Assembly: GCA_020186115.1 (NCBI GenBank)
Contig: WSYJ01000060.1
Span: 1,860,001 to 1,924,000, forward strand
Direction of reading: 5' to 3'
Source: Histomonas meleagridis
Lineage: Eukaryota > Parabasalia > Tritrichomonadida > Dientamoebidae
DNA length: 64,000 nucleotides
Shown in pieces: positions 9,536 to 18,376 of this stretch. Position 1 is the stretch's first letter. Every line of letters begins with the position of its first letter. The notes under the pieces were generated by a model that saw nothing but the letters and a program-made list of their open reading frames with translations, had not been told where the DNA came from and ran no database searches. Made by a program: the position numbers and the translations under genes.

Positions 9536-12221
9536 TTATGATTTAAGAAATAATTTACTTGTTTCTAAGTGACCATTTTCAGATACATTATTAATATCAA
9601 TTCCTTTTTGTTCAAGAAGTAATTTAACTATTTCTGTATAACCTTTTTTAGATGCATACATAAGTGTCGTATTAAATAATATAAATAATTTCCAAATATT
9701 ATTTTGAAATATAAAATTGTTAAAATAAATAATAAACAAAATAAATAAATATCTTTAGCATTAATATCAATTCCTTCTTGTTCAAGAAGTAATTTAACTA
9801 TTTCTGTATGACCATATGCAGATGCTTTCATAAGTGCTGTTTGAAATCATCTAAATAATTTCTAAATATTATTTCGAAATATAAAATTATTAAAATAAAT
9901 AATAAACAAAATAAATAAATATCTTTAGCATTAATATCAATTCCTTCTTGTTCAAGAAGTAATTTAACTATTTCTATATGACCTTTTAAAGATGCTCCAA
10001 TAATTGCTGTTTCAAATAATTTAAATAATTTCCAAATATCATTTTGACACATCAAATAAATATAATAAATATAGAATATTACAAATAAAAATCATGTTCA
10101 TTAACATTTATAGATCCTTTTTTAAGAAGAAATTTGACTATATCAAGATATCCTTTCAAGGATGCTAAAATAAGTGCAGATTGAAATGTTTTTAACAATT
10201 TCCAAATACTATTTTGAAATACCAACATATTAAAATAAACTTTATTTTGAATAAATAAATACCTTTAACATTAACATCTACATCTTTTTGCTCGAGAAGT
10301 AATTTTGCGGTTTCTTTGTGATCATTTTCCAATGCAAATATAAGATTTGTGTTAAACATTATGAATATTTTCCATAAGCTTTTTAAAATCATTAAATTAT
10401 TTATTTAAATATTGATATTATGAAATAAACACTTTTACTATTAATATAAATTCCATTTTGTTCAATAAGTAATTTAACAATGTCTATATAACCATTTTCA
10501 GATGCAATGCTGAATGCTGTTTTAAAGAATTTAAACAATTTCCAAATGTATTTTTAAAACATCAAACTAAAAAAATAAAAATAATACAAAATAATTGAAT
10601 ATTTATAGTATTAATATTAAATCCTCCTCGTTCAATAAGTAATTTAATAACTTCAATATGATCGTTTTTAGAAGCTGCTATTAGTGCTATATCAAATATT
10701 AGAGATAATTCCCAAATATTATTTAAAAATCCAAAATCATCAGAAAAAATTTTAATTAAAACAAATTAATGTTTTTAAGATTGAGATCAATTTTCTCTTG
10801 TTTCAGAAGTAATTTTACTATTTCACTATTTCCATTTTCAGATGCTCTAATAAGTGCTGTATTAAATATTTATATTATATTCCAAATATAATTTTAAATC
10901 ATCAAATTAATAAAACAAATTTTAAAAGTAATAAAAAAATATCTTTTTCATTAATATTAATATCTTTTTGTTCAAGAATATATTTTACTAGTTCTATATT
11001 ATCAGAACAAGAAGAAAACACTAAAATATCTTTTGGGATTCGATTATTTTCAATCAAATGTTTAACAAGATAAAAATTCCCAATTTTTGCTGTTTCATTT
11101 ATAATAAAATTATCAATTTGATTTTCTTTTTCTATAAATGAAAAAATTTCATAATTTCCACTTTTAACACAAACATCAATTATTTTATTATAATTTTTAT
11201 CTCCAAATTCATTTGAAAAATGCATATAATTCATTACTTGTGATTGGTTTTCATCTTGAGAATCTTTATCATAAATGTATTTAAAGATATCATTTCGATG
11301 AAATTTAATTGCGATTTCAAATAAATCGTCAAATGATGCATGATTTTGTTCACATAAATGAATAATCTCTAAGTTTCCACCTGCAATAGCATATTTTCCA
11401 ATATCATTTACATTAGCACCATTTATAAGTAAAAATTTAAAACATTTTATAGCAGAAAAAAATGCTGCATAATCAATTAATGTAACATTTCTTTGATTAA
11501 TAAAATCATATCTTTCATAAAGTGATGGTTCAATTATTTGATTAAAATCAAAATCATTTTGTGATGATATTTCTTGAAGCTTTTCTATTTCATCATTTCG
11601 AATTATTTTTACAATTTCATTTGGATTATGTCCTTCTTTAGTTAATTGCTTATGAAGTTCCCAATCATTCTTTGATAGTTCTTCATAATTTTTGAAAAAA
11701 GTATATTCAAATGGATCTGTAAAGGTTTGTTGTTTGTTTTCTTTTTCTGTTTTATAATGAGCAAAATATTTGGATTTAATATTTGATGTAATATTTTTAT
11801 TTATTAAATTTTCCATAATCATTCTTTCTATAAGAAAATATGCTTCTTGTGTTTCAAATTTAGAGATATATTTACCAAAGATATCAAATATTTTAATATT
11901 GTTAATATTTAATTCTTCTTCTTTCGATTGAATTGATTTTAAAAATTTAAAATATAAATCGTAATCATTCCTTAAAGAAGAAAATGCTGAATATAATAAT
12001 ATACAAATAGCAATATTAAATGAATACGTGAAATTAGGATCAAATAAATTCATCGCTTGGTGAATTGATATATTAAAATTTTCTTCATTTAGATTAAAAA
12101 TTATTTGTTCAAGCTCAATTAAAAATTGCATAAAAATGGATTCACCTTTAGAGCTCTCTCCTTTACTTCCTAAAGAATTTTCTATCTGTGATGTACCCAA
12201 TTTTGTTCCACTTTCACACAT
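9536..12221 (-). CDS. DUF3447 plus ankyrin-repeat protein with nine out-of-frame 170-bp repeat units
   Basis: The 5' part (12221 to 10902) is one open frame of 439 codons beginning at an ATG. Residues 1-190 are helical. From about 190 on, DUF3447-type degenerate ankyrins appear (YAAFFSAIKCFKFLLINGAN; NETAKIGNFYLVKHLIENNR), and the frame ends inside the first canonical repeat (LVKYILEQKDININEKD). Eight more ankyrin units follow. The LLLEQ-encoding box lies at 10971, 10801, 10631, 10461, 10291, 10121, 9951, 9781 and 9611, always exactly 170 bp apart. Each unit is readable but shifted in frame, and the spacer (GATATTTATTTGTT... to ...ACAGCACTT) holds stops in some units. The last unit (TTLMYASKKGYTEIVKLL) ends at 9536. 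It is either spliced or otherwise joined at the RNA level, or is a pseudogene downstream of 10902. Confidence 0.6.
9611..10980 (-). repeat. Nine tandem ankyrin units with an exact 170-bp period
   Basis: Counting the LLLEQ box from 9611 to 10971 gives eight consecutive intervals of exactly 170 bases, although some units are clearly diverged in sequence (for example at 10121 and 10631). Each unit is about 100 bases of ankyrin coding plus about 70 bases of AT-rich spacer with the conserved block AATATTTGGAAATTATTTAA. Confidence 0.9.
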
Positions 12222-12849
12222 TTTGTAATAATAAACTTTTTGAATATTTTACAATAACGATATGAACGAATAATCAATATTTATTGGTTTTAAGTATGTA
12301 AAAGGACGTAAGTTCGTATGAAGAATGCTTTTAATATGAATGTGTATCAAGTGATATATGTAGGAATATTATTTATTTTTAGTAAAAAAGAATTTGAATT
12401 TCAAAATATTTTTAATAAATACCCCCAATTCAATCTGATTTTATCTATTATCATCACAACCATATTGAGCTTATGAATTATATTTTTGAACAAAACGGAA
12501 TTGATGTTAGCAATTAATATTAATGAAATTTATTTGTATTATTTAATATTGTTATCTAAGAACTCAATTTGTTGAAGGCGGCTCACCAATTTGAAATTTA
12601 CATGTGTTGTAGATACAGAAAAATATAAATAAAATATTTAATTTCAAAAATTTAATAATTTATCAACTATCACTAAAAATGATGTCTCATATAATACTCA
12701 AACCAACTGCTATTGTGATGTGTTTAAACAAAAATATGAAAAATTTGTCGAGAAAAAAGATTTCAATACTTTGCACAACATTTAAAAATAAATATGCAAT
12801 TTATTTTGGTCAGATGGAAGTTTAGGAACCTTTTGTACAAAACCATATA
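12222..12849. other. Intergenic stretch with an ankyrin relic
   Basis: 628 bp between the DUF3447/ankyrin gene and the ARF-like gene. Apart from the relic at about 12449-12560 (separate entry), it is AT-rich with no ORF. Confidence 0.4.
12449..12560 (+). pseudogene. Single ankyrin-unit relic
   Basis: From 12455 the plus strand reads HNHIELMNYIFEQNGIDVSN and then stops. This is the second half of a trichomonad ankyrin unit. The following bases (ATTTATTTGTATTATTT) are the same spacer found in the 170-bp units at 615-640, so unit and spacer have travelled together. Opposite strand to the nearby array. Confidence 0.6.
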
Positions 12850-13386
12850 ATGGGTTCGTTCTTGAGTTGTTTGTTTGTGAATAAAAAAGCGAAGATTATA
12901 ATGTTATCACTTCCTTATGCAGGAAAAACATCAATTTTATATAAACTTGCACTCGGCGATGTAATCAAAACAATTCCAACAATTGGGTCTAATAATGAGT
13001 CAATTAATCACAAAGGCATTAACTTAGAAATTTGGGAGATTGGAGGGGAATGCAAAATTCCACCTCTTTGGCACAGATACATTCAATATTTACATCCAAA
13101 CGGAATTATATTTGTGGTGGATTCCCATGATCCTGGTCAAATTGATGAAGCACGCGAACATCTTTTTCGGTATATTTTAGAGAAAAAAGAATCAGAGAAT
13201 TTGCCATTGCTTATTTTTGCAAACAAACAAGATCTTCCAAACACAATTTCTCTGGATGAAATTGAGAGCAAGTTACTTCTCAACACAGTTAAAGATCGCC
13301 CATGGAAAATCCAAGCTACATCTGTATACAACGAAGATGCATTACGTGAAGGATTAGATTGGCTCGTTGAGCATATAAGTCAATAA
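12850..13386 (+). CDS. ARF/ARL-family small GTPase, divergent
   Basis: A 178-residue protein of normal ARF length. It starts MGSFLSCLF, so Gly2 could be N-myristoylated and Cys7 palmitoylated for membrane attachment. The P-loop reads SLPYAGKTS where ARFs have GLDxAGKTT, with the first Gly replaced. Switch I has IPTIGSN, switch II has WEIGGE instead of WDVGGQ, and the base-recognition motif NKQDLP is intact, as is a C-terminal TS.Y..D.L.EGLDWL. ARFs recruit coats and tethers to membranes in a GTP-dependent way. Replacement of the switch-II Gln by Glu, the residue that positions the hydrolytic water, suggests altered intrinsic hydrolysis. Family membership is secure; the exact subfamily is not. 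Confidence 0.85.
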   Translation: MGSFLSCLFVNKKAKIIMLSLPYAGKTSILYKLALGDVIKTIPTIGSNNESINHKGINLEIWEIGGECKIPPLWHRYIQYLHPNGIIFVVDSHDPGQIDEAREHLFRYILEKKESENLPLLIFANKQDLPNTISLDEIESKLLLNTVKDRPWKIQATSVYNEDALREGLDWLVEHISQ

Positions 13387-13876
13387 GGTTTGATAATGAA
13401 AAGCGCTTTTCATATATTATCTGTCACTAAATCATTATTATTTCCATAGTATTAAAGTCAAATAAGAATACAATTATCATTAATTATAACCTCAATATTG
13501 TGTAACTAATTGTGATTCATAATGTTAATTAATTGATTAAGTATGACATTAAATTCATTTTTGAATGTTTAATATCTTCGATATTTTATCGAGAAGCATA
13601 CCGTCAACATGTGGTAGTTCTTAGTGTTTTGAATTTGCCTCGTGTTCTAATGTTATCATGGTTACCACGTGGCATTTCGAAAAAATGGAATAGAAAAAGT
13701 GTAAACAACCAAATTTGTTAAAATATTAACTATATTTTTTAATTGATATATTTTTGAGGTAATTTTCGCCAATTTCTTATATAACAATAAATCCGAAAAA
13801 TATTTTATAAGAAAAATTTTTTAACATATACATAATAGAAAACAAATATATCTATTTACTAACATAATTAAACATT
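13387..13876. other. Gene-free stretch
   Basis: 490 bp between the convergent ARF-like and membrane-protein genes, so it should hold only 3' ends. The 62-codon ORF in it has no recognisable features. Confidence 0.4.
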
Positions 13877-15025
13877 TCAAATATTAAAATTATTTAACTG
13901 CTCCAACACTTCTGTATTCACGTTACTACTTATAGTGTAAGGCGTTTCTTGTTGGTAATTACTATCCTGAATACAAGTCAACGCCTGCAAATCCTTTTCT
14001 CCATTTTTCGCTCTCAGCACATTATTTAAGTCTGCGCTTTTCACGCATTTCACATTTATATATCTTACGTTAGCCAAATATAACAAATCCAAAAAGAACG
14101 AATACGAAAAAAAGTTCGAAATGATATATATCAATACCATTATCTTATTATTAAGCAACTTAAAGAAGAAGGAATTATTAATGTCATTAAATGTCATTAT
14201 CATTTCCTTATCAAGTCGATTTATGTCCGTTTTGATTTTATAATTCGTTGTATTCGTTTTCGGATATTTGTTACGAAATTCGTCTTCTAATTCGTCACTT
14301 AATTTGTTCTCGTAAGAAATAATGGCAATGATCGGTACATTAGTTGGTAATATAATGATTGTGCCTTCTTCTTGCCACGAGTTATATTCAAGAAGACAAA
14401 TTTCTTTGGGACAAAGTTTGGCAATTTTGCGTTCTTGAATTATGTGGAAATATGGAGGTGATGTACGTGAGTCAATGATATATTCTTGGAACTCGGATAA
14501 GGTGACAACCTTACGTTGAAAGATATAATTGGTAAAATATGGAGCTTTGCCTCGTTTACAAAATGGAAATCGAATATATAGGCCATAAAGAAAAACTAAA
14601 AGCCACAGTGTTAAACTGGCTATAAAAAATGTCTTGGTGATGTTTTTAAGATTAATATAACAAATAATGCTTGATGCAAATATGCCAGATATTATATTGG
14701 TGATAATGGAATAGATTGCATAATTGAAAATGCCTTGCGACTTCCCATTTTTAAGAATTTGTTGCTTTCGAAAACAATAATAAAATAATGATAAAATTGT
14801 TGGAATTAAAAAAATAAGTGAAACACAAACAATTAACATGGCAAGGCTTTCTGTACCATAACACCAGGTGGCAACCTGACCCGGATAACATATTGAATTA
14901 TTATCAATTGTTGTTCCATTGATCGATTTTTTTGAGTAATCAATACAAAGACCATTACATATATCAAACCCGCATGATATGTTGATTCCGCTTCTTGCAG
15001 TTTCATTGGTAATTATGGAATTCAT
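13877..15025 (-). CDS. Unknown membrane protein with about four TM segments
   Basis: 382 residues from the ATG at 15025; the open frame continues nine codons upstream, but without an ATG. A Cys-containing, potentially N-glycosylated N-terminus (NISCGFDICNGLCIDY) is followed by hydrophobic segments at roughly residues 60-85, 105-130, 135-160 and 310-335. Between the third and fourth lies a soluble stretch of about 150 residues with FQRKVVTLSEFQEYIIDSRT and a region containing IIAIISYENK. The N-terminus probably faces out and the large loop lies in the cytosol or the reverse; the sequence does not decide. I do not recognise the family. Downstream neighbours converge (ARF-like GTPase on the other strand). 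Confidence 0.6.
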   Translation of the reverse strand: MNSIITNETARSGINISCGFDICNGLCIDYSKKSINGTTIDNNSICYPGQVATWCYGTESLAMLIVCVSLIFLIPTILSLFYYCFRKQQILKNGKSQGIFNYAIYSIITNIISGIFASSIICYINLKNITKTFFIASLTLWLLVFLYGLYIRFPFCKRGKAPYFTNYIFQRKVVTLSEFQEYIIDSRTSPPYFHIIQERKIAKLCPKEICLLEYNSWQEEGTIIILPTNVPIIAIISYENKLSDELEDEFRNKYPKTNTTNYKIKTDINRLDKEMIMTFNDINNSFFFKLLNNKIMVLIYIISNFFSYSFFLDLLYLANVRYINVKCVKSADLNNVLRAKNGEKDLQALTCIQDSNYQQETPYTISSNVNTEVLEQLNNFNI

Positions 15026-15052
15026 GTCGAAGCTATAAGCCACGAGGGGCAA

Positions 15053-16044
15053 TACCTGATATTAAACGGTTTATGTCTGAAAATTGAATTTGAGAGGCAA
15101 AAGCCGTTATTCAACACAAAAAACCAATTCAATTAACACATTTTTTTGGCAGTATTCTAAAGTTCTCTTTTGGCAATGATTGGAGCTTGAAACAATTTCT
15201 TATCTATTTCCCCTCAAACAATATGCAATACATTGCACCTTTAACACGCAATTAAAAATTTTTGGAATAACACCGCATTTATTCAAAATTGATTGTATAA
15301 TTAACTCAAAAATGAAGTAATTCGATACAACTCAAAAAAAATGATTCATAATTGCGTGTTTATTATTAACAATAAAGAATTTTTAGTGATTAAAATTAAT
15401 TTATGAACTTTAAAAAAAAATAATATTGATAACTGTCACTACCAACCATACTATATCATTAGGATTATTAATTTCATTTGTTATCTTAGCAAATACTATT
15501 GGTATAGATATTGAAGCAATTCTTTATATTATGTTTTTTTAAGATAAGCAAATATAAATCATATCAACCACACGCATTAAAATATGCAAACAACCATTTG
15601 ATATCAGAATTTTTAACTTGTATAAGCTTAAACAGGGGAAAAAAATAATATTATGAAATTCGATGCACGTTTATTAAAAAACCGGTTATTTTTGCACAAA
15701 TTTTTTTATTCAAAATCCAATACCATTGTTTCATTAAACTTTAGTATGGTTACTGTGTCTTCCTTTCTAAACATTTATGTTATTTCTATCAATCTTTCAA
15801 ATATAATCACAAAAATTATTAAATTTCCAAATATTCTTTTATTATAAAGCATGACTATGTAGCGATTTAATTAAACAAAATGAAAATATTTCATATTTGT
15901 AATCTTGGAATAACCATCTGCAATTAAATTCTTCAATATCATTTTGTGAGCGCTTGGTGAAACATATTCAAATTTGACTATGAACTGGTAAATTGAGTAG
16001 AGCGTTTAAGAAAAATTGAATACTTTATACAAAAATTCTTTATC
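15053..16044. other. Gene-free stretch
   Basis: About 1 kb of AT-rich DNA between two divergent genes, so both promoters should lie here. The 64-codon ORF at 15653 is not convincing. No Myb-like or E2F-like element stood out. Confidence 0.4.
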
Positions 16045-17922
16045 ATGTTTGTCAGGTATCTTGACAACGTTCACAACATATCAGATTATACAGTTAAAGA
16101 GGAAGTAGCAAGAACCAAAAACACTGTCTTTAAGGAATGTTATTATAGTCATCTTAGTGAGCCATTATTAATAAAAAAATTTAAAAAAGATCAGAAAAAA
16201 TTATATCAAAATGAAATAAGTGCTTACAATAACGTTATGTCTAATGCTATTTTACCTATCAGAAGTATCTTTTCCACTGAAACAGAAGATTACATAGTTT
16301 ATAAAAACAGAAAGTTTAAGCAATTAGACAAATTAGTTAAAGAAAATCCTCTTTCATTTCAACTAATAGCAAAATTATCTCGACAATTTTATGAATTTTT
16401 AACACAATGCAATAAACAAAATATCTTTTATCTTGAACCAGAGCCACTAAAAACCATAATGCTTGCGCCCGAAGAGCAGATAGTTATTGGTAGTTTCGAA
16501 TCTGCTTCTATTGGTGGTTCTGAATCTGATTCAATATTTTATCAAATGGATAAAGGTACCAGTGGATATACTGACATGCTTACACTCGGGTGCTTTATAC
16601 ATTGTCTTTTCACAGGGAATTCACCACTTGATTATAATACTAAAACATTTAAAGTTGATTCTGAAATTCCAGATGAAGTTTATGACCTTTTAACCAATCT
16701 TCTTGCAACTGATGTTGAACAAAGAAAACGTTTTTCGCCAAAGGAACATCCATTTTTATCGTATGCAGTTGAAATATCAATAGCCAAAAATTTCTTTTCT
16801 ATTGATCACGTGTTTGTAGATTGGAATGATGGGTTTAAAGCAGGCTTTTACAACTCTGAGATGACCTTTAAAGATGGGATTTCATTTGTATCTGATTCAA
16901 CAGTCATTACATTTAATGACAAAGAATTATGTTTCACATCTGAAGATCAAATTCTATGTCTTAAAGAAGGTGAGTTACAACTTGGATGTGAATATGCCAC
17001 ATATTGTCTTCGTGATAATTTAGTCTTAGGAAACACATCACAAGATGGTTCAATACAATTTACAAGTGAATCCTTTTATTACACACTCGGTAAGCAACGG
17101 GTCAAAATTGCATCTGATGGCGTTACGACGTTTTATTCCAACAAGCCCGTTATTGACGACGATAAGCTCTTAACGGACTCCGCGGTCAAACTCAAAGTTT
17201 TACCAAATGGAATTACGTCAACCATCAACCGAACCGATGTAACCATCTCTAAAAATGGTGTAAAGTTAATATTAGGTTCCTCCGAAATTATTCTTCAGCC
17301 ACGTGGTGAATCGTTATATGTTATCTTTGGAACATGTTCAGTTTATTTATCAGCAAATGAATTTAATGTTCATATCGGAAATTACCAAATATCAGTCAAT
17401 AAAGAAGGAGTATTAAATATAATATCAGATAAAACTATCTTTGTAGTAAATAATAAAGAAGTTTCAGTGACAAATAATGGACAACCATTTAATTTGAATA
17501 ATTTCGGTGTTAAAGTCCCAAATATTAACATCAAATTACCAAAGGCTAAAATCCCAGTCCCGCCAAAGATGTTCGATTCCCCAAATCCTTCGCCTGCTTC
17601 ACAACGAAAGTTTTCTATTGCGGACTATTTGTTCGAAGGCGAAGAAGTCATTTTGGAATCAAACATTTTGAAGAAAGCAATTTTTGCAAGTGATAAAATG
17701 ATTGCGATATTAACTTCATATAAAAGAATTATTGTTTTGAAGCAAGAGTATAAGGGATTTAAGAGCGAATTTAAGTTGCCGAATAGTTTCGGAACTAAAG
17801 TTTCTAAAACAAAGCTGGAAATTGATACAGTGAAAAAGAAGAAAATTTATAATTTCTTGGACGAAGAAACTGCAAAACAATGGGCTGAAAAAGTAAGCCA
17901 ATTTAGTCAAAAGAAAAAATAA
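16045..17922 (+). CDS. Pseudokinase with polo-box-like and C-terminal PH-like regions
   Basis: 625 residues, ATG start. Residues about 12-240 have the layout of a protein kinase domain: LIKKF supplies the subdomain-II Lys, and the end reads LGCFIHCLFTGNSPLD ... LLATDVEQRKRFSPKEHPFL, a good C-lobe. The catalytic loop, however, reads IFYLEPEPLKTIML instead of HRDLKPxNIL, and the DFG position reads GSFESA, so it should be catalytically dead. At about 254-295, VDWNDGFKAGFYNS followed by FKDGISFVSDSTVITFND resembles a polo-box strand pattern. A long run of beta-type repeats with NG/DG turns follows to about 490. The last 100 residues (EEVILESNILKKAIFASDK ... ETAKQWAEKV) resemble the PH domain of PDK1. 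It could be a scaffold at membranes or centrosome-like bodies; that is inference. Confidence 0.7.
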   Translation: MFVRYLDNVHNISDYTVKEEVARTKNTVFKECYYSHLSEPLLIKKFKKDQKKLYQNEISAYNNVMSNAILPIRSIFSTETEDYIVYKNRKFKQLDKLVKENPLSFQLIAKLSRQFYEFLTQCNKQNIFYLEPEPLKTIMLAPEEQIVIGSFESASIGGSESDSIFYQMDKGTSGYTDMLTLGCFIHCLFTGNSPLDYNTKTFKVDSEIPDEVYDLLTNLLATDVEQRKRFSPKEHPFLSYAVEISIAKNFFSIDHVFVDWNDGFKAGFYNSEMTFKDGISFVSDSTVITFNDKELCFTSEDQILCLKEGELQLGCEYATYCLRDNLVLGNTSQDGSIQFTSESFYYTLGKQRVKIASDGVTTFYSNKPVIDDDKLLTDSAVKLKVLPNGITSTINRTDVTISKNGVKLILGSSEIILQPRGESLYVIFGTCSVYLSANEFNVHIGNYQISVNKEGVLNIISDKTIFVVNNKEVSVTNNGQPFNLNNFGVKVPNINIKLPKAKIPVPPKMFDSPNPSPASQRKFSIADYLFEGEEVILESNILKKAIFASDKMIAILTSYKRIIVLKQEYKGFKSEFKLPNSFGTKVSKTKLEIDTVKKKKIYNFLDEETAKQWAEKVSQFSQKKK

Positions 17923-18123
17923 AATTTTGTTTTGTTTTGAATAAAGAAAATTAGAATATATTTTTTGAAGAAAATTATTATTTAAATCAATTTGAATAAT
18001 TTTTAGTCAGATTTACACGATAGATTATAACGGTCGCATGTATAATATTTAATTAAATCTGATCTAAGAATTTTTGGATGAATTAAAATCAAAAAAATTT
18101 AAATTATTCCATATTTATTTGAT
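17923..18123. other. Gene-free stretch before the candidate ncRNA
   Basis: AT-rich 3' flank of the pseudokinase gene with A-rich stop context (AAATAAAATTTT). Nothing else was seen before the GC-richer block that starts at 18124. Confidence 0.4.
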
Positions 18124-18266
18124 GGTGCTGAGATTCACGTCGCTCTCTTGTGTTTCGTGGTTTCATTTGGGAAGCCCAAATTTACCTCCGTTTCAAGAGA
18201 TTTCGAAATCTAATCACCAATTGGTGTGCTAAAAGTTTTAAGCACTGTTTCGAAATCTCGTGCACC
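18124..18266. ncRNA. Candidate structured RNA or palindromic element, strand unknown
   Basis: A GC-richer island of about 145 bp in an AT-rich gap between two convergent genes. The ends pair: GGTGC (18124-18128) with GCACC (18262-18266), and GAGATT (18130-18135) with AATCTC (18254-18259). Inside are TTTGGG/CCCAAA with a 3-base loop (18166-18180), a perfect 12-bp stem GAGATTTCGAAA (18197-18208) with TTTCGAAATCTC (18248-18259), and within its loop CACCAATTGGTG (18215-18226) or the alternative GTGCT/AGCAC hairpin (18226-18245). No protein is encoded. I do not match it to a known snRNA, SRP or RNase P RNA. It could also be a small palindromic transposon remnant. Confidence 0.45.
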
Positions 18267-18376
18267 TAATCTGACCTGGAGTCCTTAATGTTGAAGAGGA
18301 GAAGCGCTATTTCATGGAAATCAATTTATTTAAGAAAGTTTTTATTATGATATTTGTTTCGACTATTTATTTATAT

